A stretch of 64,000 nt of DNA from CADCVQ01 sp038260305 (GTDB taxonomy: Bacteria > Actinomycetota > Thermoleophilia > Solirubrobacterales > Solirubrobacteraceae): contig JBBSNY010000007.1 of NCBI GenBank assembly GCA_038260305.1, forward strand, positions 1 to 64,000, given 5' to 3'. The notes under the pieces were generated by a model. The model worked only from the letters and a program-made list of their open reading frames with translations. It had not been told where the DNA came from and made no database searches. Shown one piece after another: positions 29,072-37,542 of this stretch. Position numbers and translations under genes: made by a program. Numbering within the stretch: position 1 is the stretch's first letter; each line of letters opens with the position of its first letter.

Positions 29072-29533
29072 ATGAGCGTCCACGCGCACAGTCTTCGCCG
29101 CGAGCAGCGGCTGCCCCGATCGATCGACGACGTCTTTGCGTACTTCGGCGACGCCCGCAACCTCGAGGCGATCACGCCGCCGCTGCTGCGCTTCCGAGTC
29201 CTGACCCCGGGGCCGATCGAGATGGCCGCGGGCACCTTGATCCGCTACCGCCTGAACGTGCACCGCGTGCCCGTCGGCTGGCTGACGGCGATCCGCGAGT
29301 GGGATCCGCCGCATCGCTTCGTCGACGAGCAGCTGCGCGGCCCATATGCGCTGTGGCACCACACGCACACGTTCGAGGCGATCGAAGACGGCGCGGCGAC
29401 GCTCATGCGCGACATCGTCCGCTACGCGCTGCCGTTCGGCGTCGTCGGCGAGCTCGCGCGGCGGGCGTTCGTCGCGCGCGACATCGAAGCGATCTTCGAC
29501 TACCGCGCCAAGCGGATCCGCGAGCTGCTGTAG
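29072..29533 (+). CDS. SRPBCC-fold protein
   Basis: A 153-aa START/Bet v1-like (SRPBCC) ligand-binding protein. It starts LRREQRLPRSIDDVFAYFGDARNLEAITPP, continues through the strand GWLTAIREWDPPHRFVDEQ, and ends in a long C-terminal helix (RAKRIRELL). Such proteins bind hydrophobic ligands or accompany epimerases as YfcH-type domains. The ligand cannot be told from sequence. It is divergent from the DsbA-like gene and convergent with the VapC gene. Confidence 0.85.
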   Translation: MSVHAHSLRREQRLPRSIDDVFAYFGDARNLEAITPPLLRFRVLTPGPIEMAAGTLIRYRLNVHRVPVGWLTAIREWDPPHRFVDEQLRGPYALWHHTHTFEAIEDGAATLMRDIVRYALPFGVVGELARRAFVARDIEAIFDYRAKRIRELL

Positions 29534-29552
29534 GGGTCCCGGCGCGCCTGAG

Positions 29553-29930
29553 TTACCACAGCACATCCGCGCCGTACTCCGCGATCTTGGGGTCGCTCGT
29601 GATGATCGTCAGATCCTCGAGCCTCGCCTGCGCGACGAGCATGCGGTCAAACGGGTCGCGGTGCAGCAGCGGGAGCCTCGCCGCCTCGATCGCGTGCCGA
29701 GCGGTCATCGGCAGCTCGGAAAACCGATCGGCCTCCAGCGCCGCGAGCAGGTCGTCGCGCACCGCGAGCTTGCCGATCGCCGCCTTGATCTCGGCCTCCC
29801 ACACGCTCGCCGCACTGAAGTGCACCGGAACATCGCCGGTGGCGATCAAATCGCGTGCTCGCGCCGACACCCGCTCGTCGTCCGCCAGCCACCAGAGCCA
29901 CGCGTGCGTATCTGCCAGGGCCCCCCTCAC
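29553..29930 (-). CDS. vapC: PIN-domain toxin (VapC type)
   Basis: A 125-aa PIN-fold ribonuclease toxin. The acidic residues are present: Asp in LADTHAWLWWL, Glu in SVWEAEIK, Asp in RDPFDRMLVAQA, and a late Asp in ITSDPKI. The HAWLWW/DPFDRML style is the PIN subgroup that pairs with Phd-type antitoxins. GTG 29930 overlaps the antitoxin stop (GTGA). Confidence 0.92.
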   Translation of the reverse strand: MRGALADTHAWLWWLADDERVSARARDLIATGDVPVHFSAASVWEAEIKAAIGKLAVRDDLLAALEADRFSELPMTARHAIEAARLPLLHRDPFDRMLVAQARLEDLTIITSDPKIAEYGADVLW

Positions 29931-30166
29931 CGACCGACGCCGAACAGATCGCCCATCTCGTCGTCGAGGTCGTCGAAGTCGGGCGCGATCTCAATCTGCC
30001 CGCGCAATCGACCCGGGCTGCGCTTGGCGACCGCCGGGTCGTAGCGCACGAGCTTCGCCATCGGCACCTTCCCGCGACGAATGACGATCTCCTCGCCAGC
30101 GTGCGCGCGCTGCACCAGCCGCGACAGGTGCGTCTTCGCCCCGTGGATCGTCACGTCATCGGCCAT
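29927..30166 (-). CDS. Phd/YefM-type antitoxin
   Basis: A 79-aa antitoxin: the N-terminal TIHGAKTHLSRLVQRAHAGEEIVIRRGKVPMAKLV is the Phd/YefM DNA-binding fold, followed by an acidic tail (FDDLDDEMGDLF) that should block the PIN toxin. The ATG at 30166 has a well-formed promoter ending 6 nt upstream, so it is probably translated from a leaderless mRNA. Confidence 0.9.
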   Translation of the reverse strand: MADDVTIHGAKTHLSRLVQRAHAGEEIVIRRGKVPMAKLVRYDPAVAKRSPGRLRGQIEIAPDFDDLDDEMGDLFGVGR

Positions 30167-30172
30167 GCATCA

Positions 30173-30202
30173 AGCCTACGACGAGTTAGTCCAGTTAGTC
30201 AA
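30173..30202 (-). promoter_or_regulatory. vapBC promoter with two GACTAACT repeats
   Basis: On the minus strand TTGACT (30197..30202), 18-bp spacer, TAGGCT (30173..30178), then 6 nt to the ATG. Two GACTAACT direct repeats (30193..30200 and 30184..30191), 9 bp apart, cover the -35 and spacer, a likely site for autorepression by the Phd-type antitoxin. Confidence 0.75.
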
Positions 30203-30247
30203 CTCATCGAATGGCCGTCGTCCGCGGCGACGCCGGCCGGGAGACGG

Positions 30248-30715
30248 CTAGGTGCCGGTGCCGGCGAGGCCGTCGAAGATCAGGTTCGCCCCGGGCAGGA
30301 TGCCCGGGTGCTCGCCGATCCACGACCACTGCACGGTCTGGTCCGGGCCGACGATCACCAAAGCGCGCGTCGTCATGCCGCCCGGAGGGAAGTAGGCGCC
30401 GAACGCCTTCGCCATCGCGCCCTTGGGCTCGAAGTCCGACAGCATCGCGATCGTGACGCCGAGCGACTCGCGGAAGGCGCGCTGGCTCTCCGAGGCGTCG
30501 GTCGAGACGCCGTACAGCGTCGCGCCCTGGGCCTCGAAGTCGCTCAAGACCTCCTGGTAGATCTGGAACTGATCCGTGCAGACGGAGCTGAAGGCGAACG
30601 GGTAGAAGACGAAGACCGTCGTCTTGCCGGCCAGGTCGTCGCGGGTGAACGGCTCCCCGGCCTCCGTCTTGAGCTCGAACTCGGGCACGCTCGTGCCCGG
30701 CGCGATGACGCTCAC
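30248..30715 (-). CDS. Peroxiredoxin (AhpC/TSA, AhpE-BCP type)
   Basis: A 155-aa thiol peroxidase with peroxidatic Cys46 in FYPFAFSSVCTDQ and conserved Arg in MTTRALVIV. No resolving Cys is visible, so it is likely a 1-Cys enzyme of the AhpE/BCP group recycled by an external thiol. Its GTG start overlaps the rpsO stop as GTGA, tying its translation to that of ribosomal protein uS15. Confidence 0.92.
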   Translation of the reverse strand: MSVIAPGTSVPEFELKTEAGEPFTRDDLAGKTTVFVFYPFAFSSVCTDQFQIYQEVLSDFEAQGATLYGVSTDASESQRAFRESLGVTIAMLSDFEPKGAMAKAFGAYFPPGGMTTRALVIVGPDQTVQWSWIGEHPGILPGANLIFDGLAGTGT

Positions 30716-30981
30716 CGGCGCAGCCCCAGCTCCTTGATGAGGGCTCGATAGCCCTCGAGGTCGTTGCGCTGGAAGTAGTTCAGCAGCCGGCGGCGGCGTC
30801 CGACGAGCATCAGCAGTCCGCGGCGAGAGTGGTGGTCCTTCGAGTTCGAGCGCAGATGCTCGGTGAGCTGGTTGATGCGCTCGGTGAGCAGTGCGACCTG
30901 AACACGCGTGCTTCCGGTGTCGTGATCGTTGTCGCCGAACTGCGTAACCAGCTCTTGCTTGCGTTCCTGTGTCAATGCCAT
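30712..30981 (-). CDS. rpsO: 30S ribosomal protein uS15
   Basis: The 89-aa ribosomal protein that binds 16S rRNA early in 30S assembly. The sequence is canonical (MALTQERKQELV, GDTGSTRVQVALLTERI-like segment, DHHSRRGLLMLVGRRRRLLNYF). The ATG at 30981 gives exactly 89 residues; an upstream start adds four. It follows ribF on the same strand by 22 nt. Confidence 0.97.
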   Translation of the reverse strand: MALTQERKQELVTQFGDNDHDTGSTRVQVALLTERINQLTEHLRSNSKDHHSRRGLLMLVGRRRRLLNYFQRNDLEGYRALIKELGLRR

Positions 30982-31003
30982 AGCGACGCGCAACTGTATC
31001 GAG

Positions 31004-31897
31004 TCATGCGCAGATAGCCCGGGCGGCCTCGACGTCGAGCGCCATCTGGTCGATCAGCGCGTCGACCGATTCGAAGCGCTTCTCGCCGCGCAGGCGCTTG
31101 CGAAACGCGAGCTCGAGGGTCGCGCCGTAGAGGTCGCCCTCGAAGTCCAGCAGGAACGCCTCGATGAGCTCGCCGCGGCCCGTGACGAACGTCGGCCGCA
31201 CGCCGATGCTGACCGCCGCGGCGTACGTCGCACCCGGCCGCGGGCCGTCGATCGTGCGTGCGTCGGCCGCGTAGACGCCATGTCCGGGCGTCACATACGC
31301 GACGTCGGGGACGAGGTTGGCGGTCGGGTAGCCGAGCGTGCGGCCGCGCTCGTCGCCGTGCACGACCTCGCCGGCGAGCGTGAACGGATCGCCGAGCAGC
31401 CGGCCCGCGTACTCGACCGCGCCGCCGAGCACGAGCCCGCGGATGTGGCTCGACGAGACGACCTCTCCGTCGACCTCCAGCAGCTGCGCGATCCGCGTGT
31501 GGAAGCGCTGGTCGACCGCCAGCAACTCGGCGTCGCCAAGCGCCCGCCGGCCGAAGCGGAAGTTCTCGCCGACGGCCACGTTCGTCGCGCCGAGCGCGTC
31601 CACGAGCACGTCGTCGACGAACTGCTCTGCGCTGCGCGCGGCGAACTCGGCATCGAACGGGATCACGACGAGCTCCTGCACGCCGAGCGACGCGATGAGC
31701 TCTGCCTTGCGACGCAGGTCGGTCAGCAGGCGCGGCGCGGCGCCCGGCTGCACGACCGCGGTCGGATGTGGGTCGAACGTCAGCACCGTGTCGGCGCCGG
31801 CGATGACCGCGCGGTGGCCGACGTGGACGCCGTCGAAGGTCCCGACGGCGACCCGCCGCATGCGCTTCTCGACATCGGGCAGCCGGGTGATCTTCAC
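31004..31897 (-). CDS. ribF: Bifunctional riboflavin kinase/FAD synthetase
   Basis: Makes FMN and then FAD (297 aa). The N-terminal nucleotidyltransferase domain has VAVGTFDGVHVGHRAVI and a SSSHIRGLVLGG motif (the ISSTxIR position). The C-terminal kinase domain has TLGYPTANLVP and FLLDFEGDLYG. The GTG at 31897 overlaps the truB stop (GTGA). truB-ribF-rpsO is the standard order. Confidence 0.95.
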   Translation of the reverse strand: MKITRLPDVEKRMRRVAVGTFDGVHVGHRAVIAGADTVLTFDPHPTAVVQPGAAPRLLTDLRRKAELIASLGVQELVVIPFDAEFAARSAEQFVDDVLVDALGATNVAVGENFRFGRRALGDAELLAVDQRFHTRIAQLLEVDGEVVSSSHIRGLVLGGAVEYAGRLLGDPFTLAGEVVHGDERGRTLGYPTANLVPDVAYVTPGHGVYAADARTIDGPRPGATYAAAVSIGVRPTFVTGRGELIEAFLLDFEGDLYGATLELAFRKRLRGEKRFESVDALIDQMALDVEAARAICA

Positions 31898-32691
31898 GCG
31901 CGGAAGCCTACGACGGGCTTCAGCGACCCGTTGCGCGGCTCCGCGACGGCAATCGCGCCGGCGCCGTCGACGAGCAGCACCGCCTCGGCGGCGTCCTCGC
32001 GACCTGAGCCGACCGCGACGCCGTGGGAGGCGCGCTGGGCGTCCTCGCGATCGAGATGCACGGACGGCATGAAGCTCAGCGCCTGCTCGAGCGAGATGAG
32101 GCGCGTCGGGCTCACATCGTCGATCGAGAACGGCCCGATCGCGGTGCGCCGCAACTCGAGGCAGTACGCGTCGCCGAGGTCGGAGATCAGCGTGCGCACG
32201 TAGGTGCCGGCCGAGCACTCGATCGCGAACGCGGCGCGATCCCCCTCGCGCCACAGCTGGTCGAAGCGGTACACGCTGACCGGCCGCTCGTCGAGCACGA
32301 CGTCCTCCCCGGCCCGCGCGCGGTCGTAGGCGCGGCGCCCGTCAACCTTCACCGCGCTGTAGGCGGGCGGACGCTGCAGCAGCTCGCCGGTCGGCAGCGG
32401 CGGCGGGTCGGACGGCACGATTCCGGTCTCGACGATCTCGCCCTCGGTGTCGCCGGTCGTCGACGTCGCCCCGAGCCGCGCGATCGTCTCGTAGGACTTC
32501 GGCAGCGCCATGAGATAGCGCTGGATGCGGGTCGCGCGCCCGACGAGGACGAGCAGCAGCCCCGTCGCGAACGGGTCGAGCGTTCCGGCATGGCCGACGC
32601 GGCGCCCGCGATGCTCGCGGCGCACCGCCGCGACGATGTCGTGCGACGTCTTGCCCGCGGGCTTGTCGATCAGAAGGATGCCGTCGCTCAC
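31894..32691 (-). CDS. truB: tRNA pseudouridine-55 synthase
   Basis: Makes pseudouridine 55 in the T-loop of tRNAs (265 aa). The start ILLIDKPAGKTSHDIV, the catalytic-Asp motif GHAGTLDPFATGLL and YSAVKVDGRRAYDRARAG are canonical. The C-terminal region is PUA-like. GTG 32691 has a TAGCCT box 7 nt upstream, suggesting a leaderless mRNA that starts the truB-ribF-rpsO-prx operon. An in-frame start at 32727 is possible. Confidence 0.95.
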   Translation of the reverse strand: MSDGILLIDKPAGKTSHDIVAAVRREHRGRRVGHAGTLDPFATGLLLVLVGRATRIQRYLMALPKSYETIARLGATSTTGDTEGEIVETGIVPSDPPPLPTGELLQRPPAYSAVKVDGRRAYDRARAGEDVVLDERPVSVYRFDQLWREGDRAAFAIECSAGTYVRTLISDLGDAYCLELRRTAIGPFSIDDVSPTRLISLEQALSFMPSVHLDREDAQRASHGVAVGSGREDAAEAVLLVDGAGAIAVAEPRNGSLKPVVGFRA

Positions 32692-32790
32692 CGAGCTCAG
32701 GCTACGGCGTCGGTCCGCGTCGAGCACCCGCGGCGCTGGGGCGCCTCGATCACGTCGTCGGCTCGACGAGCGCGTTCATGGCCTGTGCGC

Positions 32791-33201
32791 CTACGGCGCG
32801 CTCGGGTCGACAACGTCGAGATCGGCGAAGTAGGCGCGGTAGAACCCACGATCTCGCGTCAGCAGCAGATCGGCGCTGCCGCGAGCATGTGCGCCGATGA
32901 GGAAATCCGCGACGACCCGACCTCGAGTGCCTCCGCGCCGACGGTAGTCACTCATCATCGCCCCGGCATCGAGCGCCTCCTCCTCTCGCATCGGGGAGTA
33001 GCCAACGGTCAGCTGACGCAGTGCGTCACGAACCGCGGCTGCATCGTCAAAGCGGGCGCGTACCTCTGCCCACACGACCTCGCAGGCGACGAGCCCGCCA
33101 AGCTGGATCGCCTCGCGCAGCGCGCGCCCCGACGCGGGTCCGAACCGCGGGTCGGGCTCGAGGACGTCGATCAGCACGTTGCTGTCGACAGCGGTGATCA
33201 C
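32791..33201 (-). CDS. vapC: PIN-domain toxin (VapC type)
   Basis: A 136-aa PIN protein with the expected acidic residues: Asp in AVDSNVLIDVL, Glu in VVWAEVRARF, Asp in RVVADFLIGAHA and a late LLLTRDRGFYRAYF. It is the AF1683/ChpK-like subgroup commonly paired with AbrB-type antitoxins. The GTG at 33201 overlaps the antitoxin stop (GTGA). It sits between truB and nrnA, interrupting the usual nrnA-truB adjacency. Confidence 0.92.
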   Translation of the reverse strand: MITAVDSNVLIDVLEPDPRFGPASGRALREAIQLGGLVACEVVWAEVRARFDDAAAVRDALRQLTVGYSPMREEEALDAGAMMSDYRRRGGTRGRVVADFLIGAHARGSADLLLTRDRGFYRAYFADLDVVDPSAP

Positions 33202-33428
33202 ACCGCGTCCGCGGGGCCTCGGAGCTCGTCGAGGAAGGCATCCGTCGAGCGGCCCGAGCCGAGGCTGCCGTAGACCGCATCGACGGGATCGCGCGTCGTG
33301 ACCTTCGTCGCGACGAGCCGGCCGTTGTCGGCGTTGAACTCGAGCACCTGACCCGGCGTGATGCCGAGTCGATCGCGCAGCGACTTCGGAATCGTGATCT
33401 GCCCGCGCTCGGAGACCCTACTTTTCAT
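33198..33428 (-). CDS. AbrB/MazE-type (SpoVT-like) antitoxin
   Basis: A 76-aa antitoxin with a swapped-hairpin DNA-binding N-terminus (SRVSERGQITIPKSLRDRLGI, PGQVLEF) and a C-terminal toxin-binding tail. The ATG at 33428 is chosen because a clear promoter ends 6 nt upstream. It is the first gene of the module. Confidence 0.9.
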   Translation of the reverse strand: MKSRVSERGQITIPKSLRDRLGITPGQVLEFNADNGRLVATKVTTRDPVDAVYGSLGSGRSTDAFLDELRGPADAV

Positions 33429-33434
33429 ACCTGC

Positions 33435-33463
33435 AGCGTAAGTATTCTGATCCCGTGCGTCAA
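33435..33463 (-). promoter_or_regulatory. Leaderless promoter of the AbrB-VapC module
   Basis: On the minus strand TTGACG (33458..33463), 17-bp spacer, TACGCT (33435..33440), then exactly 6 nt to the ATG. The layout is the same as the Phd-VapC promoter near 30.2 kb. An AT-rich GAATACTTAC lies across the spacer end and may be operator. Confidence 0.75.
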
Positions 33464-33480
33464 ACGCAGAGGGAGCAGCG

Positions 33481-34479
33481 TCAGCCGTCGAGCTGCGCGG
33501 CGACCTGCTCGCGCATGAACGCGACGAGCTCGTCGCGATCCATTTGGGTCGCGAAGCCGGCGGCCTGGCGGTGACCGCCGCCGCCCTGCGCGCGGGCGAT
33601 GCCCGAGACGTCGACGTCACCGTCGGTGGCGCGCAGCGAGACCTTCGAGCAGCCGCGGCGATCATCGCCGGTCAGCTCGCGCGCGAGCGCCGCGACCTTC
33701 GTTCCCTGGACGGAGCGCAGGTGGTCGATGATGCCCTCGGTGAAGGACTCCTCGGCGCCGGTCGCCGCGAAATCCTCGCGCGTCAGGCGGGCGATCGTCA
33801 GCCGGCCGTCGTCGTAGCGCTCGACCGCCGCCAGCGCGCGCGTGAGCAGCGCGAGCTTGGGCTCGGGAACGCCCTCGTAGAGGCGCCGGTAGACCTCGTG
33901 GACGTCGACGCCGGCCTCGATCAGGTCGGCCGCCATCCTGTGCGAGCGCGGCCCCGTGTTCTCGTACATGAAGCGCCCCGTGTCCGTCACGAGACCGACG
34001 TACAGCGCCTCGGCGATCGCGGGCTTCAGGGCGACGTCGAGGCCCTGCATCAGGTCCCATACGATCTCGGCCGTGCTCGAGGCCTCGGGGACGACGTGGT
34101 TGATCGTGCCGAAGCGCGTGTTGTCGTGGTGGTGGTCGACGTTGACGATCGGGGCCCCGCCGACGTCGACGGCGTTGCGATCGAAGTTGCCGCAGTCCAG
34201 GAAGACGATCGTGCGCTCCCCGATGTCCTTGGGCACGTCGGAGATGAGCTCGTCGCCGAACTGAAAGAACGCGTACTCATAGGGCAGCGGGAACTCGTTG
34301 CGCGCCATGTACATGACGCTGTCCTTGCCGAGCGCGCGCAGCACGGCCTGCATCGCGACGAGCGAGCCGAGCGCGTCGCCGTCGGGGTTCTCGTGCGTGA
34401 CGAGCACGAAGCGACGATCGTCACGAAGGGCGGCGAGCACCTCGTCACGGGTCGTGGTGCTCACGCCGGCGATGGTCAC
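33481..34479 (-). CDS. nrnA: NrnA-type oligoribonuclease / pAp phosphatase (DHH-DHHA1)
   Basis: Degrades short RNA oligomers and adenosine 3',5'-bisphosphate (332 aa). The DHH domain shows THENPDGDALGS, FLDCGN and NVDHHHDN motifs, then DTGRFMYENT. The DHHA1 domain ends with the Gly-rich GGGGHRQAAGF. The GTG at 34479 overlaps the rbfA stop (GTGA). It completes the operon rimP-nusA-ylxR-infB-DUF503-rbfA-nrnA. Confidence 0.95.
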   Translation of the reverse strand: MTIAGVSTTTRDEVLAALRDDRRFVLVTHENPDGDALGSLVAMQAVLRALGKDSVMYMARNEFPLPYEYAFFQFGDELISDVPKDIGERTIVFLDCGNFDRNAVDVGGAPIVNVDHHHDNTRFGTINHVVPEASSTAEIVWDLMQGLDVALKPAIAEALYVGLVTDTGRFMYENTGPRSHRMAADLIEAGVDVHEVYRRLYEGVPEPKLALLTRALAAVERYDDGRLTIARLTREDFAATGAEESFTEGIIDHLRSVQGTKVAALARELTGDDRRGCSKVSLRATDGDVDVSGIARAQGGGGHRQAAGFATQMDRDELVAFMREQVAAQLDG

Positions 34480-34823
34480 GCCTCGTCGACCTCGCGCTCG
34501 ATGATCGCCTCGAGGCGCATGGCACGATCGGTCGTGTCGTCGTAGAGAAACTCGAGCGTCGGGGTTCGCTTCATGCGCAGATCCCGGGCCAGCCGTCGTT
34601 GCAGGGCGCCGTGCGCCGAGCTGAGGCCGGCGAGCGTGGCGGCTCGTTGTGCATCGTCTCCGAGCACGCTGACGTATACGCGGGCATGTCGCAGGTCTGA
34701 GGTGGTCTTGACGCTCGTCATCGTGACGAATCCGATCCTGGGGTCTTGCAGATCTTGCGCGACGGCGTCGGAGAGCACCTGTCTGACGGCCTCATCGACG
34801 CGCCGCATGCGGTCTGAGGGCAT
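34476..34823 (-). CDS. rbfA: Ribosome-binding factor A
   Basis: A 115-aa KH-fold factor for 30S maturation. Conserved segments: MRRVDEAVRQVLSDAVAQDLQDPRIGFVTMT, LRHARVYVSVLG and a terminal TPTLEFLYDDT. It lies directly downstream of the DUF503 gene (1-nt gap) and overlaps nrnA. Confidence 0.96.
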   Translation of the reverse strand: MPSDRMRRVDEAVRQVLSDAVAQDLQDPRIGFVTMTSVKTTSDLRHARVYVSVLGDDAQRAATLAGLSSAHGALQRRLARDLRMKRTPTLEFLYDDTTDRAMRLEAIIEREVDEA

Positions 34824-34824
34824 C

Positions 34825-35133
34825 CTAGCCCCATACCTCGTCGAAGGACACGAGCGTCCGCTCGACCCGACAAGACTCCGGAAACCGGTCCAAGAGGAAC
34901 CGCTCGACCCGGTCGACGGCGTGATCGAGCCCGGCCATCGAGCCGCCCGTCAGGGCGGCCGCGAGCGTCGCCCGCTGCCACAGGTCCTGGTGCTCGACCT
35001 CCGACACGCTGACCCCCATCCGCCCATGAAGCTGGGCCTTGACCGACGCCAGATCCTTGCGCTTGGCCTTCAACGATCCCGCCTCCGGGAAATGCAGGTG
35101 GATGAGCAGCAGCGCGACGTAGGCGTCGGCCAC
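34825..35133 (-). CDS. DUF503 family protein (YlxP-like)
   Basis: A 102-aa protein with the DUF503 signature: short N-terminal strand with HLHFPEAGSLKAKR, then GVSVSEVEHQDLWQRATLAAALTGG. It is conserved between infB and rbfA in many Gram-positive bacteria. The function is unresolved, with links to ribosome biogenesis by gene order only. Starts at GTG 35133, 6 nt after infB. Confidence 0.92.
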   Translation of the reverse strand: MADAYVALLLIHLHFPEAGSLKAKRKDLASVKAQLHGRMGVSVSEVEHQDLWQRATLAAALTGGSMAGLDHAVDRVERFLLDRFPESCRVERTLVSFDEVWG

Positions 35134-35139
35134 GGGACG

Positions 35140-37542
35140 CTACGCGAGGGCGCGGTCGACCTTGCGCGTCTCGTAGACCTCCAGCACGTCGCCCTCCTTG
35201 ACGTCCTGGAAGTTGCGCAGCACGATGCCGCACTCGAAGCCTGAGGCGACCTCGCGGACATCCTCGGAGACGCGCCGCAGCGAGGCGATCTCGCCGTCGT
35301 AGACGATCGTCCCGTCGCGCACGAGGCGCGTCTTCGCGCCGCGCGTGACCTTGCCGTCGGTGACGTAGGAGCCGGCGATGACGCCGATCTTCGAGGCGCG
35401 GAAGATCTGCCGGATCTCGACGGTGCCGACGGAGTCCTCGACCTCCTCGGGCTCGAGCATGCCCTCCATCGCGGCGCGCAGCTCGTCGAGCACCTTGTAG
35501 ATGATCGAGTAGTTGCGGATGTCGACGCCCTCGCGCTCGGCGACGGCGCGCGCGTCGCCAACCGGGCGCACGTTGAAGCCGATGATGATCGCGTCCGAGG
35601 CGGCCGCCAGCATGACGTCGGACTCGTTGATGCCACCGACGCCGGTGCGGATGATGTTGACCGCGACCTCGTCCTGGGGCAGCTTGGCGATCTCGTCCTC
35701 GAGTGCCTCGGCGGAGCCGGCGACATCGGCCTTGACGAGCAGGTTGAGCTCCTTGAGCTCGCCCGCCTGGATGTCCTTGAAGATGTCCTCCAGCGAGCGT
35801 TTGCGGCCCGAGCGGCGCGCGTGCTGCTCCTGCTTGAGGCGCTGCTCACGTTCGTGCGCGAGCTGGCGCGCGCGACGGTCGTTCTCGACGGCGTGAACGT
35901 GCTCGCCGGCCTCCGGGACGCCGTCGAAGCCCAGCGCCTCGACCGGATCACCAGGCAGGGCCTCCTTGACGCGCTTGCCCGTGAAATCGTGCATCGCCCG
36001 CACCCTGCCCCAATTTGCGCCCGCGACGAGCGCGTCGCCGATCTTCAGCGTGCCGCGCTGGACGAGGATCGTGACGACCGGGCCACGACCCGGATCCAGC
36101 TTGGACTCGACGACGACGCCGGATGCCGGAGCGGTCGGGTTGGCCTTGAGCTCCTCGAGCTCGGCGACGACGAGCAGCGTGTCGAGCAGCTCCTCGAGGC
36201 CGACCTTCGACTTCGCCGAGACATCGACGAACTCGGTCTCGCCGCCCCACTCCACGGGCTGCAGTCCGCGGGTCGTCATCTCGGTGCGCACCCGGGTCGG
36301 GTCCGCGCCCTCCTTGTCGATCTTGTTGACCGCGACGACGATCGGTACCTCGGCCGCCTTCGCGTGGTCGATCGCCTCGGCGGTCTGTGGTTTCACGCCG
36401 TCATCGGCGGCGACGACGATCACCGCGATATCCGTCACGCGGGCACCGCGGGCACGCATCGCCGTGAAGGCCTCGTGGCCCGGCGTGTCGAGGAACGTCA
36501 CGAGCTGACCGTTGTGATGCACCTGGTAGGCGCCGATGTGCTGCGTGATGCCGCCGGCCTCACCGGCGACGACCTCGGTCGAGCGAATGGCGTCGAGCAG
36601 CGACGTCTTGCCGTGGTCGACGTGGCCCATGATCGTGATCACCGGCGGGCGGTCGGCGAGATCCTCGTCGGCGTCCTCGTAGACGGGCTCGGACCCGATC
36701 TCGTCGGCCGCGTGGATGAGCTCGACCTCCTTGCCGAACTCCTCGGCGAGAACGAGCACGGCCTCGTCGGACAGCGTCTGCGTGAGCGTCGCCATCTGGC
36801 CGAGCATCATGAGCTTCTTGATGATCTCGGGGACGGGCACGCCCATCGACTCGGCGATGTCCTTGACGGTCGAGCCGGAGTTGATGCGAACGAGATCGGT
36901 ATGCGTCGCGGCGGCCTCGTCGAGCGGGCGGACCGTGTCGTCATACGTGCCGCGACGGCGACGTCCGCGACGCTGACGACGGGGCGGCTGGGACTGCTGG
37001 CCGGGCGTGCGGCGCGAGGCCTGCGAGTCGATGACGACGCGACGCCGACCGCCGGGGCCGGGCGCGCCGGGAGCGCGCTCACCCGACAGCGACGAGCGCG
37101 TCGGACGCTGCTTGGCGGCGTCGGCGGCGGCGTCGCCGGTCGGCTCGGCGGGCTTTGCCGGAGGGGTGGCTGGAGGCGTCGCGGCGCCGGCGCGCGGCGG
37201 CGTCGCCGGGGCGCCGGCCTGGGGCCGAGCGGGGGGCGCCGACGGGCGCACGGCGTCACGCCGGGCGGACGCCGGCGGGCGGTCGGAGATCGCCGGCGGG
37301 GGCGGCGGGCCGCGGCGGATCGTGACCGGTGGCGCGGCCGGCGGCTCGGGAGCCTTGGCGGCCTCGGCGGCGGCGCCGTTTGAGGGCAGCGGTCGACCCG
37401 CGATCGCCGCGGCGGCCTGATCGACATCGACGGCGGAGGCCGGAGCCTTGACCGAGATGCCGGCGGCGCGCAGCTTGTCCAGCACGTCCTTGGAGGACAT
37501 GTTGTGAGTCTTGGCCAGCTCGTGAACGCGTACTTTTGCCAT
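35140..37542 (-). CDS. infB: Translation initiation factor IF-2
   Basis: GTPase that places initiator tRNA in the P site (800 aa). IF2_N modules at the N-terminus (KVRVHELAKTHNMSSKDVLDKL) are followed by a long Pro/Ala/Arg-rich linker (about 55-205), a second IF2_N-like segment, and the G domain with GHVDHGKT at 306-313, DTPGH and NKID. Domains II, III and C2 complete it. The ATG at 37542 abuts the ylxR stop. No anomalies. Confidence 0.97.
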   Translation of the reverse strand: MAKVRVHELAKTHNMSSKDVLDKLRAAGISVKAPASAVDVDQAAAAIAGRPLPSNGAAAEAAKAPEPPAAPPVTIRRGPPPPPAISDRPPASARRDAVRPSAPPARPQAGAPATPPRAGAATPPATPPAKPAEPTGDAAADAAKQRPTRSSLSGERAPGAPGPGGRRRVVIDSQASRRTPGQQSQPPRRQRRGRRRRGTYDDTVRPLDEAAATHTDLVRINSGSTVKDIAESMGVPVPEIIKKLMMLGQMATLTQTLSDEAVLVLAEEFGKEVELIHAADEIGSEPVYEDADEDLADRPPVITIMGHVDHGKTSLLDAIRSTEVVAGEAGGITQHIGAYQVHHNGQLVTFLDTPGHEAFTAMRARGARVTDIAVIVVAADDGVKPQTAEAIDHAKAAEVPIVVAVNKIDKEGADPTRVRTEMTTRGLQPVEWGGETEFVDVSAKSKVGLEELLDTLLVVAELEELKANPTAPASGVVVESKLDPGRGPVVTILVQRGTLKIGDALVAGANWGRVRAMHDFTGKRVKEALPGDPVEALGFDGVPEAGEHVHAVENDRRARQLAHEREQRLKQEQHARRSGRKRSLEDIFKDIQAGELKELNLLVKADVAGSAEALEDEIAKLPQDEVAVNIIRTGVGGINESDVMLAAASDAIIIGFNVRPVGDARAVAEREGVDIRNYSIIYKVLDELRAAMEGMLEPEEVEDSVGTVEIRQIFRASKIGVIAGSYVTDGKVTRGAKTRLVRDGTIVYDGEIASLRRVSEDVREVASGFECGIVLRNFQDVKEGDVLEVYETRKVDRALA

